From contig NZ_LMSS01000006.1 in assembly GCF_001429605.1 (NCBI RefSeq), positions 331,256-395,255 of the forward strand: a stretch of 64,000 nt of DNA, read 5' to 3'. The stretch comes from Phycicoccus sp. Soil802 (GTDB lineage: Bacteria; Actinomycetota; Actinomycetes; Actinomycetales; Dermatophilaceae). The translations under genes and the position numbers were made by a program. This document shows, one piece after another, positions 1 to 11,456 of the stretch; the stretch's first letter is position 1; each line of letters begins with the position of its first letter. The notes below the pieces were generated by a model, which saw only the letters and a program-made list of their open reading frames with translations, did no database searches and had not been told where the DNA came from.

Positions 1-2
1 AG

Positions 3-4085
<4,083 letters not shown>

Positions 4086-4115
4086 CCACGCCGACGCCCG
4101 GAGGCATGGGCTGCC

Positions 4116-4982
4116 GTGCCTGAGGGCGACACGGTCTGGCGCACCGCCCATCGGCTCCACCAGGCACTCGCCGGAGCCGAGGTCGTCCTCTGCGACCTGC
4201 GCTTCCCCAGCCTGGCCACGCTCGACCTGCGCGGGGCGAGCACGCTCGAGGTGGTCAGCCGCGGGAAGCACCTGCTCCACCGGTTCGACAACGGCATCAC
4301 GCTGCACTCGCACCTGAAGATGGAGGGACAGTGGCGGGTCGAGGCGCCGGCCGACACGCCCCGCTGGCTGCGTCGCGACGACCTGCGCGCGGCGGTCGGC
4401 AGCACGTCGTGGAGCGCGCTCGGGCTGCGCCTCGGCCTGCTCGAGGCCGTGCCGACCAGCGCCGAAGCCACCCTCGTCGGGCACCTCGGACCCGACCTGC
4501 TCGGCCCCGACTGGGACCTGGCCGCGGCCGTGGCCAACCTGCGCGCCTCCACCGACCCGATCGGGGCGGCCCTGCTCGACCAGCGCAACCTGGCCGGGAT
4601 CGGCACTCTGTGGGCCGCCGAGTCGCTCTTCCTGTCGCGCCTCGGGCCGTGGACCCCGGCCGCCGAGCTCGACCAGGCCGACCTCGAACGGCTGGTCACC
4701 CGGGTGCAGACCCTGCTCGACCAGGCCCGCCACCACGCGGTGCAGTCGAGCACCGGCAACCGCCGGAAGGGCGAGGAGAACTACGTGCACGCCCGGTCGG
4801 GTCGGCCCTGTCGGCGGTGTGGCACCACGGTCCGGGTGGCGGTGATCGGGCCGGCCGGACGGGAGCGGACGATGTTCTACTGTCCCGGGTGCCAGCACGG
4901 GCTGGGGCCCACCGACGACGGCCGGCCGCAGCGACCGCTCGGGTCGACCGCAGGACGAGCGACGCCCTACCGCCGGGCCTGA
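4116..4982 (+). CDS. nei: Endonuclease VIII-type DNA glycosylase (Fpg/Nei family)
   Basis: Base-excision-repair glycosylase/AP lyase of 288 aa that removes oxidised bases. The mature N-terminus PEGDTVWR provides the catalytic Pro2 and Glu3; the helix-two-turn-helix region includes LAGIGTLWAAE (about residues 157-167). A zinc finger with CRRCG...CPGC closes the protein (about 229-257). MPEGDTVWR rather than MPELPEV places it with Nei rather than MutM. I chose the GTG at 4116 because Pro must follow the initiator residue; a GGAGG at 4100-4104 lies 11 nt upstream. It is co-directional with lhr and convergent with clgR. Confidence 0.93.
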   Translation: MPEGDTVWRTAHRLHQALAGAEVVLCDLRFPSLATLDLRGASTLEVVSRGKHLLHRFDNGITLHSHLKMEGQWRVEAPADTPRWLRRDDLRAAVGSTSWSALGLRLGLLEAVPTSAEATLVGHLGPDLLGPDWDLAAAVANLRASTDPIGAALLDQRNLAGIGTLWAAESLFLSRLGPWTPAAELDQADLERLVTRVQTLLDQARHHAVQSSTGNRRKGEENYVHARSGRPCRRCGTTVRVAVIGPAGRERTMFYCPGCQHGLGPTDDGRPQRPLGSTAGRATPYRRA

Positions 4983-4998
4983 CGGACCGCGGCGGAGG

Positions 4999-5298
4999 TC
5001 AGGCGGCGGAGGCGGAGACCATGGCCGATGCGGGCAGCGGCAGGGAGACGGGCGCAGTGAGCGCCTCGGTCTCGGCAACCCGCTCGGAGACCTGCCCGAG
5101 CACCTCGGACAACGGCAGGTGCAGCGCCCCGCAGATCGAGGCCAGCAGCTCGGAGGAGGCTTCCTTCTCGCCACGCTCGACCTCACTGAGGTAGCCGAGC
5201 GAGACGGAGGCGGCGGCGGACACCTCGCGCAGGGTGCGCCCCTGGGTCTGGCGTTGCTCACGGAGCACGTCACCAAGTTCACGACGAAGCAGAATCAT
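4999..5298 (-). CDS. clgR: ClgR-type XRE transcriptional regulator
   Basis: 99-aa helix-turn-helix regulator. In Actinobacteria ClgR activates clp protease and stress genes and is itself a Clp substrate. The XRE domain is visible at about residues 4-65 ([41 protein letters not shown]). The chain ends in Ala-Ala (SASAA), which resembles the C-terminal degradation signal known for ClgR. The start ATG at 5298 is preceded by GGAGG in a GAAGGAGGCGTC leader; the frame stays open further upstream but gives no homologous sequence. It sits next to cinA and pgsA, as clgR does in mycobacteria. A CGC-N5-GCG stretch at 5393-5403 might be an operator but does not match the ClgR consensus well. Confidence 0.88.
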   Translation of the reverse strand: MILLRRELGDVLREQRQTQGRTLREVSAAASVSLGYLSEVERGEKEASSELLASICGALHLPLSEVLGQVSERVAETEALTAPVSLPLPASAMVSASAA

Positions 5299-5434
5299 GA
5301 CGCCTCCTTCACTGCTCGAGCCTGGTACTTCTCTTGGCGTGGCCACGGCGATGGTGCGGACCGTGGGCACCAACGTTACCCCGAGGCCCTGACGCTTCGC
5401 GCGCAGGATTCGCAGAACACGCGGTACGAGGAGG

Positions 5435-5944
5435 TCAACCGTCCACGGGCCGAGAATCTTCCGTCCCATTCACCCCATCCGCCACGATCTCGGCGACCAG
5501 GTCCAGGGCGGCCTCGACGGTGCCGGCCCTGATGGTCGCGCGATCGCCGGCCAGCGCCAGCTCGCGGACCTGGACGCGACCCTCCGCAGCGACCGCGACG
5601 AACACGGTGCCCACCGGGTGGCCGTCCTGCGGATCCGGACCGGCGACACCGGTGGTGGCGACGCCGACCTCGGCGCCGAGCACGCGGCATACCCCGGTGG
5701 CCATCTGGCGCGCCACCTCGGCCTGGACCGCGCCGCCGGTGGCGAGCAGGTCGGGGTCGACCCCGAGCACCTGCGCCTTCAGCTCGGTCGCGTAGGCGAC
5801 CACCGCCCCCCTGACCACCGCGGAGGCGCCGGGCACGTCGGTCAGCGCCGCGCAGACCAGGCCGCCGGTGAGGGACTCCGCGGTCGCCACGGTCCGTCCC
5901 GCCCCGACCAGTGCGGCCACCACCTGCGACGGTGTCGTCGTCAT
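5435..5944 (-). CDS. CinA C-terminal domain protein (PncC-type nicotinamide-nucleotide amidase)
   Basis: 169-aa protein consisting only of the CinA C-terminal/PncC domain, which deamidates NMN in pyridine-nucleotide recycling. Family hallmarks seen are [10 protein letters not shown] near residue 20, a Tyr-containing VVAYATELK, and [12 protein letters not shown] followed by [10 protein letters not shown] (about 110-130). The ATG at 5944 overlaps the pgsA stop as ATGA, implying translational coupling; a long in-frame extension upstream is shadow sequence of pgsA. The pgsA-cinA-clgR order is conserved in actinobacteria. The molybdopterin-binding N-terminal half of full-length CinA is absent, as is common in PncC proteins. 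Confidence 0.9.
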   Translation of the reverse strand: MTTTPSQVVAALVGAGRTVATAESLTGGLVCAALTDVPGASAVVRGAVVAYATELKAQVLGVDPDLLATGGAVQAEVARQMATGVCRVLGAEVGVATTGVAGPDPQDGHPVGTVFVAVAAEGRVQVRELALAGDRATIRAGTVEAALDLVAEIVADGVNGTEDSRPVDG

Positions 5945-6606
5945 CCCTGCCGGGCCGCGCGGCGGGCTCGCTTCATCGCCGAGCGCTCGCTGGTCTGGCG
6001 CAGCCGCAGGGCCTTGACCGCGATGTCCAGTCCGGTCACGACGGTCACCGTCACCGCGAGGGCCACGATGACGTCGGCCACCGTCGTCCAGGTGTCGGCG
6101 CCCGAGAACGACGCCAGCGGCAGCGTGAAGAGCAGCAGGCCGAAGAACTGCAGGGTGGTCTTGACCTTCCCGCCACGACCGGCCGGCATCACCCCGTGCC
6201 GGATGACGAAGAACCGCAGCACCGTGACGCCCCACTCGCGCACGAGCACCAGGAGCGTGACCCACCACGGGAGCTCGCCGAGGATCGACAACCCCACGAA
6301 CGCCATGCCCATCAACGTCTTGTCGGCGATGGGGTCGGCGATCTTGCCGAAGTTGGTGATCAGCCCCCGACGCCGGGCGAGGTCACCGTCGACGCGGTCG
6401 GTGAGGGTGGCCACGACGAAGACACCTGCAGCGGCCCAGCGCATGCCCGGCCGCTCTCCCCCGTCGAAGAGCAGCAGCCAGGCGTAGACCGGGACGAGCA
6501 GGATCCGGGTCACGGTGAGGGCGTTGGCGATGTTCCAGGAGCTCGGCGGCGGCACCGCCACGGGGGCGGCGGCCGGGTCCGGAGCCGGGGCGGACTCGCT
6601 CAGCAT
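5941..6606 (-). CDS. pgsA: CDP-diacylglycerol--glycerol-3-phosphate 3-phosphatidyltransferase
   Basis: 221-aa membrane CDP-alcohol phosphatidyltransferase that makes phosphatidylglycerol phosphate. The family signature D-x2-DG-x2-AR-x8-G-x3-D-x3-D is seen as [10 protein letters not shown]...[11 protein letters not shown] (about residues 73-98), with several hydrophobic segments around it. A Pro/Ala-rich N-terminal tail precedes the first membrane helix. The ATG lies 7 nt inside the end of rimO, and the stop overlaps the cinA-like start, so rimO-pgsA-cinA form one operon. Actinobacteria have several paralogues (pgsA1-3), so the exact lipid product is inferred from position next to clgR. Confidence 0.88.
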   Translation of the reverse strand: MLSESAPAPDPAAAPVAVPPPSSWNIANALTVTRILLVPVYAWLLLFDGGERPGMRWAAAGVFVVATLTDRVDGDLARRRGLITNFGKIADPIADKTLMGMAFVGLSILGELPWWVTLLVLVREWGVTVLRFFVIRHGVMPAGRGGKVKTTLQFFGLLLFTLPLASFSGADTWTTVADVIVALAVTVTVVTGLDIAVKALRLRQTSERSAMKRARRAARQG

Positions 6607-8126
6607 GGCGCGGCCAGCAGGTCGATCCCCTCGGTGCCGGTGACCACCGCACGCACGATGTCGCCCACGGCGACGTCGGGGAACTCGGCCGGGTCGAGCA
6701 GGGTGACCCCGTCGACGTCGGGCCCCTGGTGGGCGGCTCGGCCGACCACCGAGGTCTCGTCGTCGTCCGCCCCGTCGCTCGGCACGGACTCGACGAGCAC
6801 GTCCACGTGCTCCCCGATCCGCTCCTCCGCGCGCTGGAGGTTGAGCTCCTCGATCAGGGCGGTGAAGCGCGAAACGCGTTCTGCCACCACGTCTTCGGGC
6901 AGCTTGTCGCCGTAGGACTCCGCCTCGGTGCCGTCCTCGTCGGAGTAACCGAAGACGCCCACCACGTCGAGGCGGGCCGCCACGAGGAACGCCTCGAGCT
7001 CGGCCAGGTCGGCCTCGGTCTCCCCGGGGAAGCCGACGATGACGTTGCTGCGGATACCGGCCAGCGGGACTCGGGCGCGGACCTCGTCGAGCAGCCCGAG
7101 GAAGGCCTCGCGTCCGCCGAACCTTCGCATCGAGCGCAGCAGCGGAGCCGAGGCGTGCTGGAAGGAGATGTCGAAGTAGGGGACGACACCGGGCACGGAC
7201 GCCATGGCGTCCAGCAGCCCGGGGCGGATCTCGGCCGGCTGCAGGTAGCTGACGCGGACCCGCTCGATCCCGGGGACCGCGGCGAGGTCGGGCAGGATCT
7301 TCTCGAGCAACCCGAGGTCACCGAGGTCCTTGCCGTAGGACGTGGAGTTCTCGCTGACGAGGAAGAGCTCCTTGACTCCGCGCTCCCCCAGCCAGCGGGC
7401 CTCGGCGATGATGTCGTGCGGTCGCCGCGAGACGAAGGCGCCGCGGAACATCGGGATGGCGCAGAACGCGCACCTGCGGTCGCAGCCGCTGGCGATCTTC
7501 AGCGGCGCCCAGGGGCGTCCGTCGAGCCGGGCCCGGATGACGCGCGGGCCGGAGGCCGGGACCGGGCCGTCGATCGTGACGTCGACGGGCTCCGACGAGG
7601 GCTGCTCGGGCGATGTGGGGTCGGCGGTGTTGCCGTGGCCCGGGAGGGCCACCCCGGCCGAGCCGTCCTGGCGCTGCACCGGTGACAACGGGAGCAGCTG
7701 GCGACGGTCGGACGGCACGTGCGAGGCGGGGGCGTGCCCGTCGAGGATGGCCCGCAGGTGGGTGGACATGTCGACGTAGGAGTCGAAGCCCAGCACCGCG
7801 TCGGCCTCGGGGAGCTCGTCGGCGAGCTGCTGCCCGTACCGCTCGGCGAGGCACCCGACGGCCACGACCTTCTGCGTCCTGGCGTGGCCCTTGCGGGCGG
7901 AGGCCTCGAGGAGCACGTCGATCGAGTCCTTCTTCGCCTGCTCGACGAACCCGCAGGTGTTGACCACCGCGACGTCCGCGTCGTCGGCGTCGTCGACCAG
8001 GAGCCACCCCTCGGCCGCCAGCCGGCCGGCGAGCTCCTCGGAGTCGACCTCGTTGCGGGTGCATCCGAGGGTCACCAGGGCGACGCTGCGCTGCGCTGTC
8101 GGGGTGCCCTGTGCCGTCGAAACCAT
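6600..8126 (-). CDS. rimO: Ribosomal protein S12 methylthiotransferase
   Basis: 508-aa radical-SAM enzyme that adds a methylthio group to Asp of ribosomal protein S12. The N-terminal MTTase domain carries the cysteines of TLGCTRN, NTCGFV and VGCLAE for the second Fe-S cluster. The radical-SAM motif is CDRRCAFC (about residues 214-221), and a TRAM domain follows near 440-505. The domain junction carries a Pro/Ser-rich insertion at about residues 150-190. The ATG at 8126 has TAGAGT six bases upstream, so the mRNA is probably leaderless. First gene of the rimO-pgsA-cinA operon; divergent from the dipeptidase 32 bp away. Confidence 0.95.
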   Translation of the reverse strand: MVSTAQGTPTAQRSVALVTLGCTRNEVDSEELAGRLAAEGWLLVDDADDADVAVVNTCGFVEQAKKDSIDVLLEASARKGHARTQKVVAVGCLAERYGQQLADELPEADAVLGFDSYVDMSTHLRAILDGHAPASHVPSDRRQLLPLSPVQRQDGSAGVALPGHGNTADPTSPEQPSSEPVDVTIDGPVPASGPRVIRARLDGRPWAPLKIASGCDRRCAFCAIPMFRGAFVSRRPHDIIAEARWLGERGVKELFLVSENSTSYGKDLGDLGLLEKILPDLAAVPGIERVRVSYLQPAEIRPGLLDAMASVPGVVPYFDISFQHASAPLLRSMRRFGGREAFLGLLDEVRARVPLAGIRSNVIVGFPGETEADLAELEAFLVAARLDVVGVFGYSDEDGTEAESYGDKLPEDVVAERVSRFTALIEELNLQRAEERIGEHVDVLVESVPSDGADDDETSVVGRAAHQGPDVDGVTLLDPAEFPDVAVGDIVRAVVTGTEGIDLLAAPC

Positions 8127-8132
8127 GGGCCC

Positions 8133-8138
8133 ACTCTA
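8133..8138 (-). promoter_or_regulatory. -10 box of rimO, leaderless promoter
   Basis: TAGAGT on the minus strand, separated from the rimO ATG by 6 nt, which places the start of transcription at the start codon. No Shine-Dalgarno sequence fits in between. Confidence 0.6.
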
Positions 8139-8146
8139 CGGGTGGG

Positions 8147-8152
8147 TAGCGT
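8147..8152 (+). promoter_or_regulatory. -10 box of the dipeptidase gene, leaderless promoter
   Basis: TAGCGT followed by 6 nt and the ATG at 8159. A -35 element would have to overlap the rimO start codon. Confidence 0.6.
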
Positions 8153-8158
8153 GGCGTC

Positions 8159-9358
8159 ATGACCGCCACAGCCGATGCGACCAGTGCCCGGATCAGCGCC
8201 CTCCTCGCCCGTCACCCTGTGGTGGACGGCCACAACGACCTCCTGTGGGAGGCGCGCGAGAAGGTCGGGTACGACTTCGACCGGCTCGACATCGAGGCCG
8301 GCGGCACCCCGACCCACACCGATCTCCCCCGCCTGCGCGAGGGCGGGGTCGGCGGACAGTTCTGGTCCGTCTTCGTGCCGGCCTCCCTGAGCGGTGACGA
8401 CGCGGTGAGCGCCACCCTGGAGCAGATCGACGCGGGCCACCAGATGGTGGCGAGGTATGCCGGTCAGCTGGCTTTCGCGCGGACCGCCGACGACATCGAG
8501 GCGGCGTGGGAGTCCGGACGGATCGCCTCACTGCTCGGCGCCGAGGGCGGCCACTCGATCAACAGCTCGCTCGCGACGCTGCGGATGCTGCACGTCCTCG
8601 GCGTGCGGTACCTGACGCTGACCCACAACAGCAACGTCGCCTGGGCCGACTCCGCCACCGACGAGCCGGTCCACGGCGGCCTGTCGGCGTTCGGCGTCGA
8701 GGTGGTGCGGGAGATGAACCGGATCGGCATGCTCGTCGACCTCAGCCACGTGTCGGCCGACACCATGCGGGATGCCCTGCGGGTCGCGGAGGTGCCGGCG
8801 ATCTTCAGCCACTCCTCGGCGCGGGCGATCTGTGACAGCCCGCGCAACGCGCCCGACGACGTGCTGGAGTCGTTGCGCGACAACAACGGGGTCTGCATGG
8901 TCACGTTCGTGCCGACCTTCGTGAGCCCGCAGGCCGCCGCGTGGCGGCAGGAGCTGAACGACCACGCGGCCGGGGAGGGCATCACGCCGGCGGACGCGGC
9001 CTACACCGCGTTCTACGACGACTACGCGGCCGCGCACCCGACGCCGACGGCCACGCTGGCCGATGTCGTCCGGCACGTCGAGCACGTCCGCGAGGTGGCC
9101 GGGGTCGACCACGTCGGGCTCGGTGGCGACTACGACGGCGTCGGCACCCTGCCCGAGGGCCTCGAGGACGTCACCGGCTACCCCCGGCTGCTCGCCGCCC
9201 TGGCCGACCGGGGCTGGTCCGACGACGACCTCGGCAAGCTCACCAGCGGCAACATCGTGCGCGTCCTGCGTGACGCCGAGGCGGGCGCCAGGGCGCTGCA
9301 GGAGCAGCGGGGCCCGAGCCTCGCCACGATCGCCGAGCTCGACGGCGCCCAGGAGTAG
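8159..9358 (+). CDS. Membrane-dipeptidase-like peptidase, family M19
   Basis: 399-aa zinc dipeptidase of the renal dipeptidase fold. Metal-ligand motifs are seen as VDGHND (about residues 21-26), LLGAEGGHS (a bridging Glu, about 124-132), VDLSHVS and FSHSS (two His ligands, about 195-225) and the late GLGGDYDG. There is no signal peptide, so it is probably cytoplasmic despite the family name. The ATG is chosen on the leaderless promoter 6 nt upstream. The gene ends 6 bp from the convergent channel-like gene. The substrate, an L,D- or L,L-dipeptide, cannot be told from sequence. Confidence 0.9.
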   Translation: MTATADATSARISALLARHPVVDGHNDLLWEAREKVGYDFDRLDIEAGGTPTHTDLPRLREGGVGGQFWSVFVPASLSGDDAVSATLEQIDAGHQMVARYAGQLAFARTADDIEAAWESGRIASLLGAEGGHSINSSLATLRMLHVLGVRYLTLTHNSNVAWADSATDEPVHGGLSAFGVEVVREMNRIGMLVDLSHVSADTMRDALRVAEVPAIFSHSSARAICDSPRNAPDDVLESLRDNNGVCMVTFVPTFVSPQAAAWRQELNDHAAGEGITPADAAYTAFYDDYAAAHPTPTATLADVVRHVEHVREVAGVDHVGLGGDYDGVGTLPEGLEDVTGYPRLLAALADRGWSDDDLGKLTSGNIVRVLRDAEAGARALQEQRGPSLATIAELDGAQE

Positions 9359-9364
9359 TGGGGC

Positions 9365-10027
9365 TCAGTTGCGCCAGCGGGTGATCGTCAAGCCGACCAC
9401 GCGCGCGATGATCAGCGCGACGTACATGACGCCGGCCACCTGCTCGATGATGACGACCGACCGGGCCAGCGGCAGCACGGCCGTGACGTCCGACAGCCCG
9501 ACGCTCGTGAGGTTGGCGAACGACAGGTAGAGCAGCTCGAGGAAGGTCCGGTGGCCCTCCCCCTGGTAGGCGGTGAACGACCCGGGGTAGACCACCTGCA
9601 CGGCCATGAAGAGGTGCGCGAACATCCACGAGACCACCGTGAAGTTGGCGCCCACCGCGAAGATCTCGTCGCGGGTGACCCACGAGTCGTCGAAGAGGTA
9701 GCGGATCAGCCCGTAGCCCGTGTAGCCGTAGAACGCCGCGTGCAGCAGGGCGGACCAGAAGACGACCTGCTGGTTCGTGGGGGCGAACCCCTCGGCGATG
9801 GTGAGGGCGACGACCGGGATCCCGAGCACGACCGCCACCCAGGTCAGCGCTGGGGTGGCGCGCACGGCATACACGGCGATCGACAGCACGAGGACGCCGA
9901 ACACCCCGATGAGGGTGCGCCCCAGCGGGGTGTCACCCGCGAACGGGTAGGCGAGCACCTCGAGCAGCTGGGCTGCGAGCAGCACCCCGCTCGGGTGTCC
10001 CTTGACGGCACCGAACCATTCACGCAT
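9365..10027 (-). CDS. Ion-channel-like membrane protein
   Basis: 220-aa integral membrane protein with about six hydrophobic segments. Near the C-terminus, SFANLTSVGLSDVTAVLP followed by a final helix resembles the pore-loop/TM2 of two-TM potassium channels, but the selectivity filter TVGYGD reads TSVGLSD. Potassium selectivity is therefore doubtful. The ATG at 10027 (MREWFG) is preferred to the GTG three codons upstream. It stands alone between a convergent dipeptidase and the exporter gene. Best described as an Ion_trans_2-related protein of unknown function. Confidence 0.65.
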   Translation of the reverse strand: MREWFGAVKGHPSGVLLAAQLLEVLAYPFAGDTPLGRTLIGVFGVLVLSIAVYAVRATPALTWVAVVLGIPVVALTIAEGFAPTNQQVVFWSALLHAAFYGYTGYGLIRYLFDDSWVTRDEIFAVGANFTVVSWMFAHLFMAVQVVYPGSFTAYQGEGHRTFLELLYLSFANLTSVGLSDVTAVLPLARSVVIIEQVAGVMYVALIIARVVGLTITRWRN

Positions 10028-10074
10028 GGCGCCCACCCTAGGGGTGGCCGCCAGCGTGACGGCTCAGTGCAGGG

Positions 10075-11358
10075 TCAGGCCCTGACGACCTGGACTCGCA
10101 GCGTGCGGGCCGCGACCACGGCCGCGAGGGTCGCGGTGGTCGCCATGACCAGCGCCATCGGGACGGCCGAGCCGGAGCCCATGACGCCGATCAGCGGAGC
10201 GGCGGCGCCACCGATGACGAACTGCGACGCACCGAGCAGGGCCGCCGCGGTGCCGGCCGCCTCACCGTGCCGGGTCAGGGCGAGCGCGGGGGTGTTGGGC
10301 AGGGTCAGGCCGCAGGCGAACAGCAGGAACCACAGCGGCACCAGGATCAGCGCCAGGCCACCGAAGCCGGTCGCGGCGGACGCGAGCAGGAGCAGGGCGG
10401 CGGTGGCCCCGATCGACACCCCGGCCCGGACCAGCTGGCGGGGCGCGAACTTCTTGAGCAGGAACGGGTTCAGCTGCGAGCCGGTGAGGAAGCCGAGGGA
10501 GTTGATGCCGAAGGCCAGCCCGAACTGGGCGACGCTGAGGCCGTAGATGTCCTGCAGCACGAACGACGATCCGCCGATGTAGGAGAACAGGGTCGCGAAC
10601 ATCAGGCCGCTGATGAGGACGAGGCCGACGAAGGTCCGGTCGCGCAACAGGCTGGCGTAGGTGGCGAGCACCGGGCGGAAGGCCAGCGGGCGACGCCGCT
10701 CGACGGGGAGGGTCTCGCGGAGCGCGAGGCTCGCGAGCGTCACCATCAGCACCCCGGCGACGGCGAGGATGACGAACACCCCGCGCCACGACGTCAGCTG
10801 GAGGATGAAACCACCGAGGGTCGGTGCGAGCACGGGCGCCAGACCCATGACGAGCATCAGGCGGGAGAGCATCGTCGCCGCGGCGGAGCCGGCGAAGAGG
10901 TCACGGACCATCGCCATCGACACCACCGCGACAGCCGCGTTGCCGAGCCCCTGGATCGCGCGGCCGGCCGTGAGCAGCTCGATGGACGGCGCGAACGCAC
11001 AGAACACCGACGCCGCGATGTGCAGCGCCAGTCCGGCGATCAGCGGGCGACGGCGGCCCACCGCGTCGGCGAGCGGACCCACGAGCAGCTGGCCCAGGCC
11101 CATGCCGAGCAGGATGCCCGTGAGCGTGCCCTGGACGGCGGACTCGGAGGCCGCCAGGTCGCGGGTGATGGAGGGCAGCGCCGGCAGGTAGGTGTCGATG
11201 GTGAGCGGCCCGATGGCGATCAGGGCACCGAGGACGAGGACGAACCGCACGTAGGACCGCCCCGTCGGCGCCACGGTCGCGGCGGGCGCAGTCGGTGCGG
11301 TCGGAGCAGTGGGTGTGGGAGAAAGAGGGGCAGTGGTCGTCTCGGGGGCGGCAGTCAC
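10075..11358 (-). CDS. Bcr/CflA-family multidrug efflux transporter (MFS)
   Basis: 427-aa major facilitator of the drug:H+ antiporter-1 Bcr/CflA group with 12 predicted helices. The signature region TIDTYLPALPSI in TM1 and the TM2-3 loop motif GPLADAVGRRRPL are clear. A Thr/Pro/Ala-rich cytoplasmic N-terminus with three TAP-type repeats precedes TM1. The start is the GTG at 11358; only a weak AAGG precedes it. It is separated from ftsK by a perfect hairpin. The substrate is unknown; the family exports bicyclomycin, sulfonamides or other small molecules. Confidence 0.85.
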   Translation of the reverse strand: MTAAPETTTAPLSPTPTAPTAPTAPAATVAPTGRSYVRFVLVLGALIAIGPLTIDTYLPALPSITRDLAASESAVQGTLTGILLGMGLGQLLVGPLADAVGRRRPLIAGLALHIAASVFCAFAPSIELLTAGRAIQGLGNAAVAVVSMAMVRDLFAGSAAATMLSRLMLVMGLAPVLAPTLGGFILQLTSWRGVFVILAVAGVLMVTLASLALRETLPVERRRPLAFRPVLATYASLLRDRTFVGLVLISGLMFATLFSYIGGSSFVLQDIYGLSVAQFGLAFGINSLGFLTGSQLNPFLLKKFAPRQLVRAGVSIGATAALLLLASAATGFGGLALILVPLWFLLFACGLTLPNTPALALTRHGEAAGTAAALLGASQFVIGGAAAPLIGVMGSGSAVPMALVMATTATLAAVVAARTLRVQVVRA

Positions 11359-11369
11359 CCTTGCGCAAC

Positions 11370-11410
11370 GACCTGGGGCACGGGATGCATTCCATCCCGT
11401 GCCCCAGGTC
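11370..11410 (-). terminator. Perfect 18-bp hairpin downstream of ftsK
   Basis: Two 18-nt arms (11370-11387 and 11393-11410) are exactly complementary around a 5-nt loop, without a T tract. It lies 46 bp beyond the ftsK stop and just upstream of the exporter gene, so it probably ends ftsK transcripts. Confidence 0.7.
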
Positions 11411-11456
11411 TCGCGATGTGTGCAGGGTCACCGCGAAGGCCGCAACCCCGGGCTGC

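Noticed and set aside
5393-5403. ClgR operator upstream of clgR
   Set aside because: CGC-N5-GCG is present but the inner bases do not match the known consensus; too common in GC-rich DNA.
9365-10027. True potassium channel
   Set aside because: The filter reads TSVGLSD rather than TVGYGD, so potassium selectivity is not supported.
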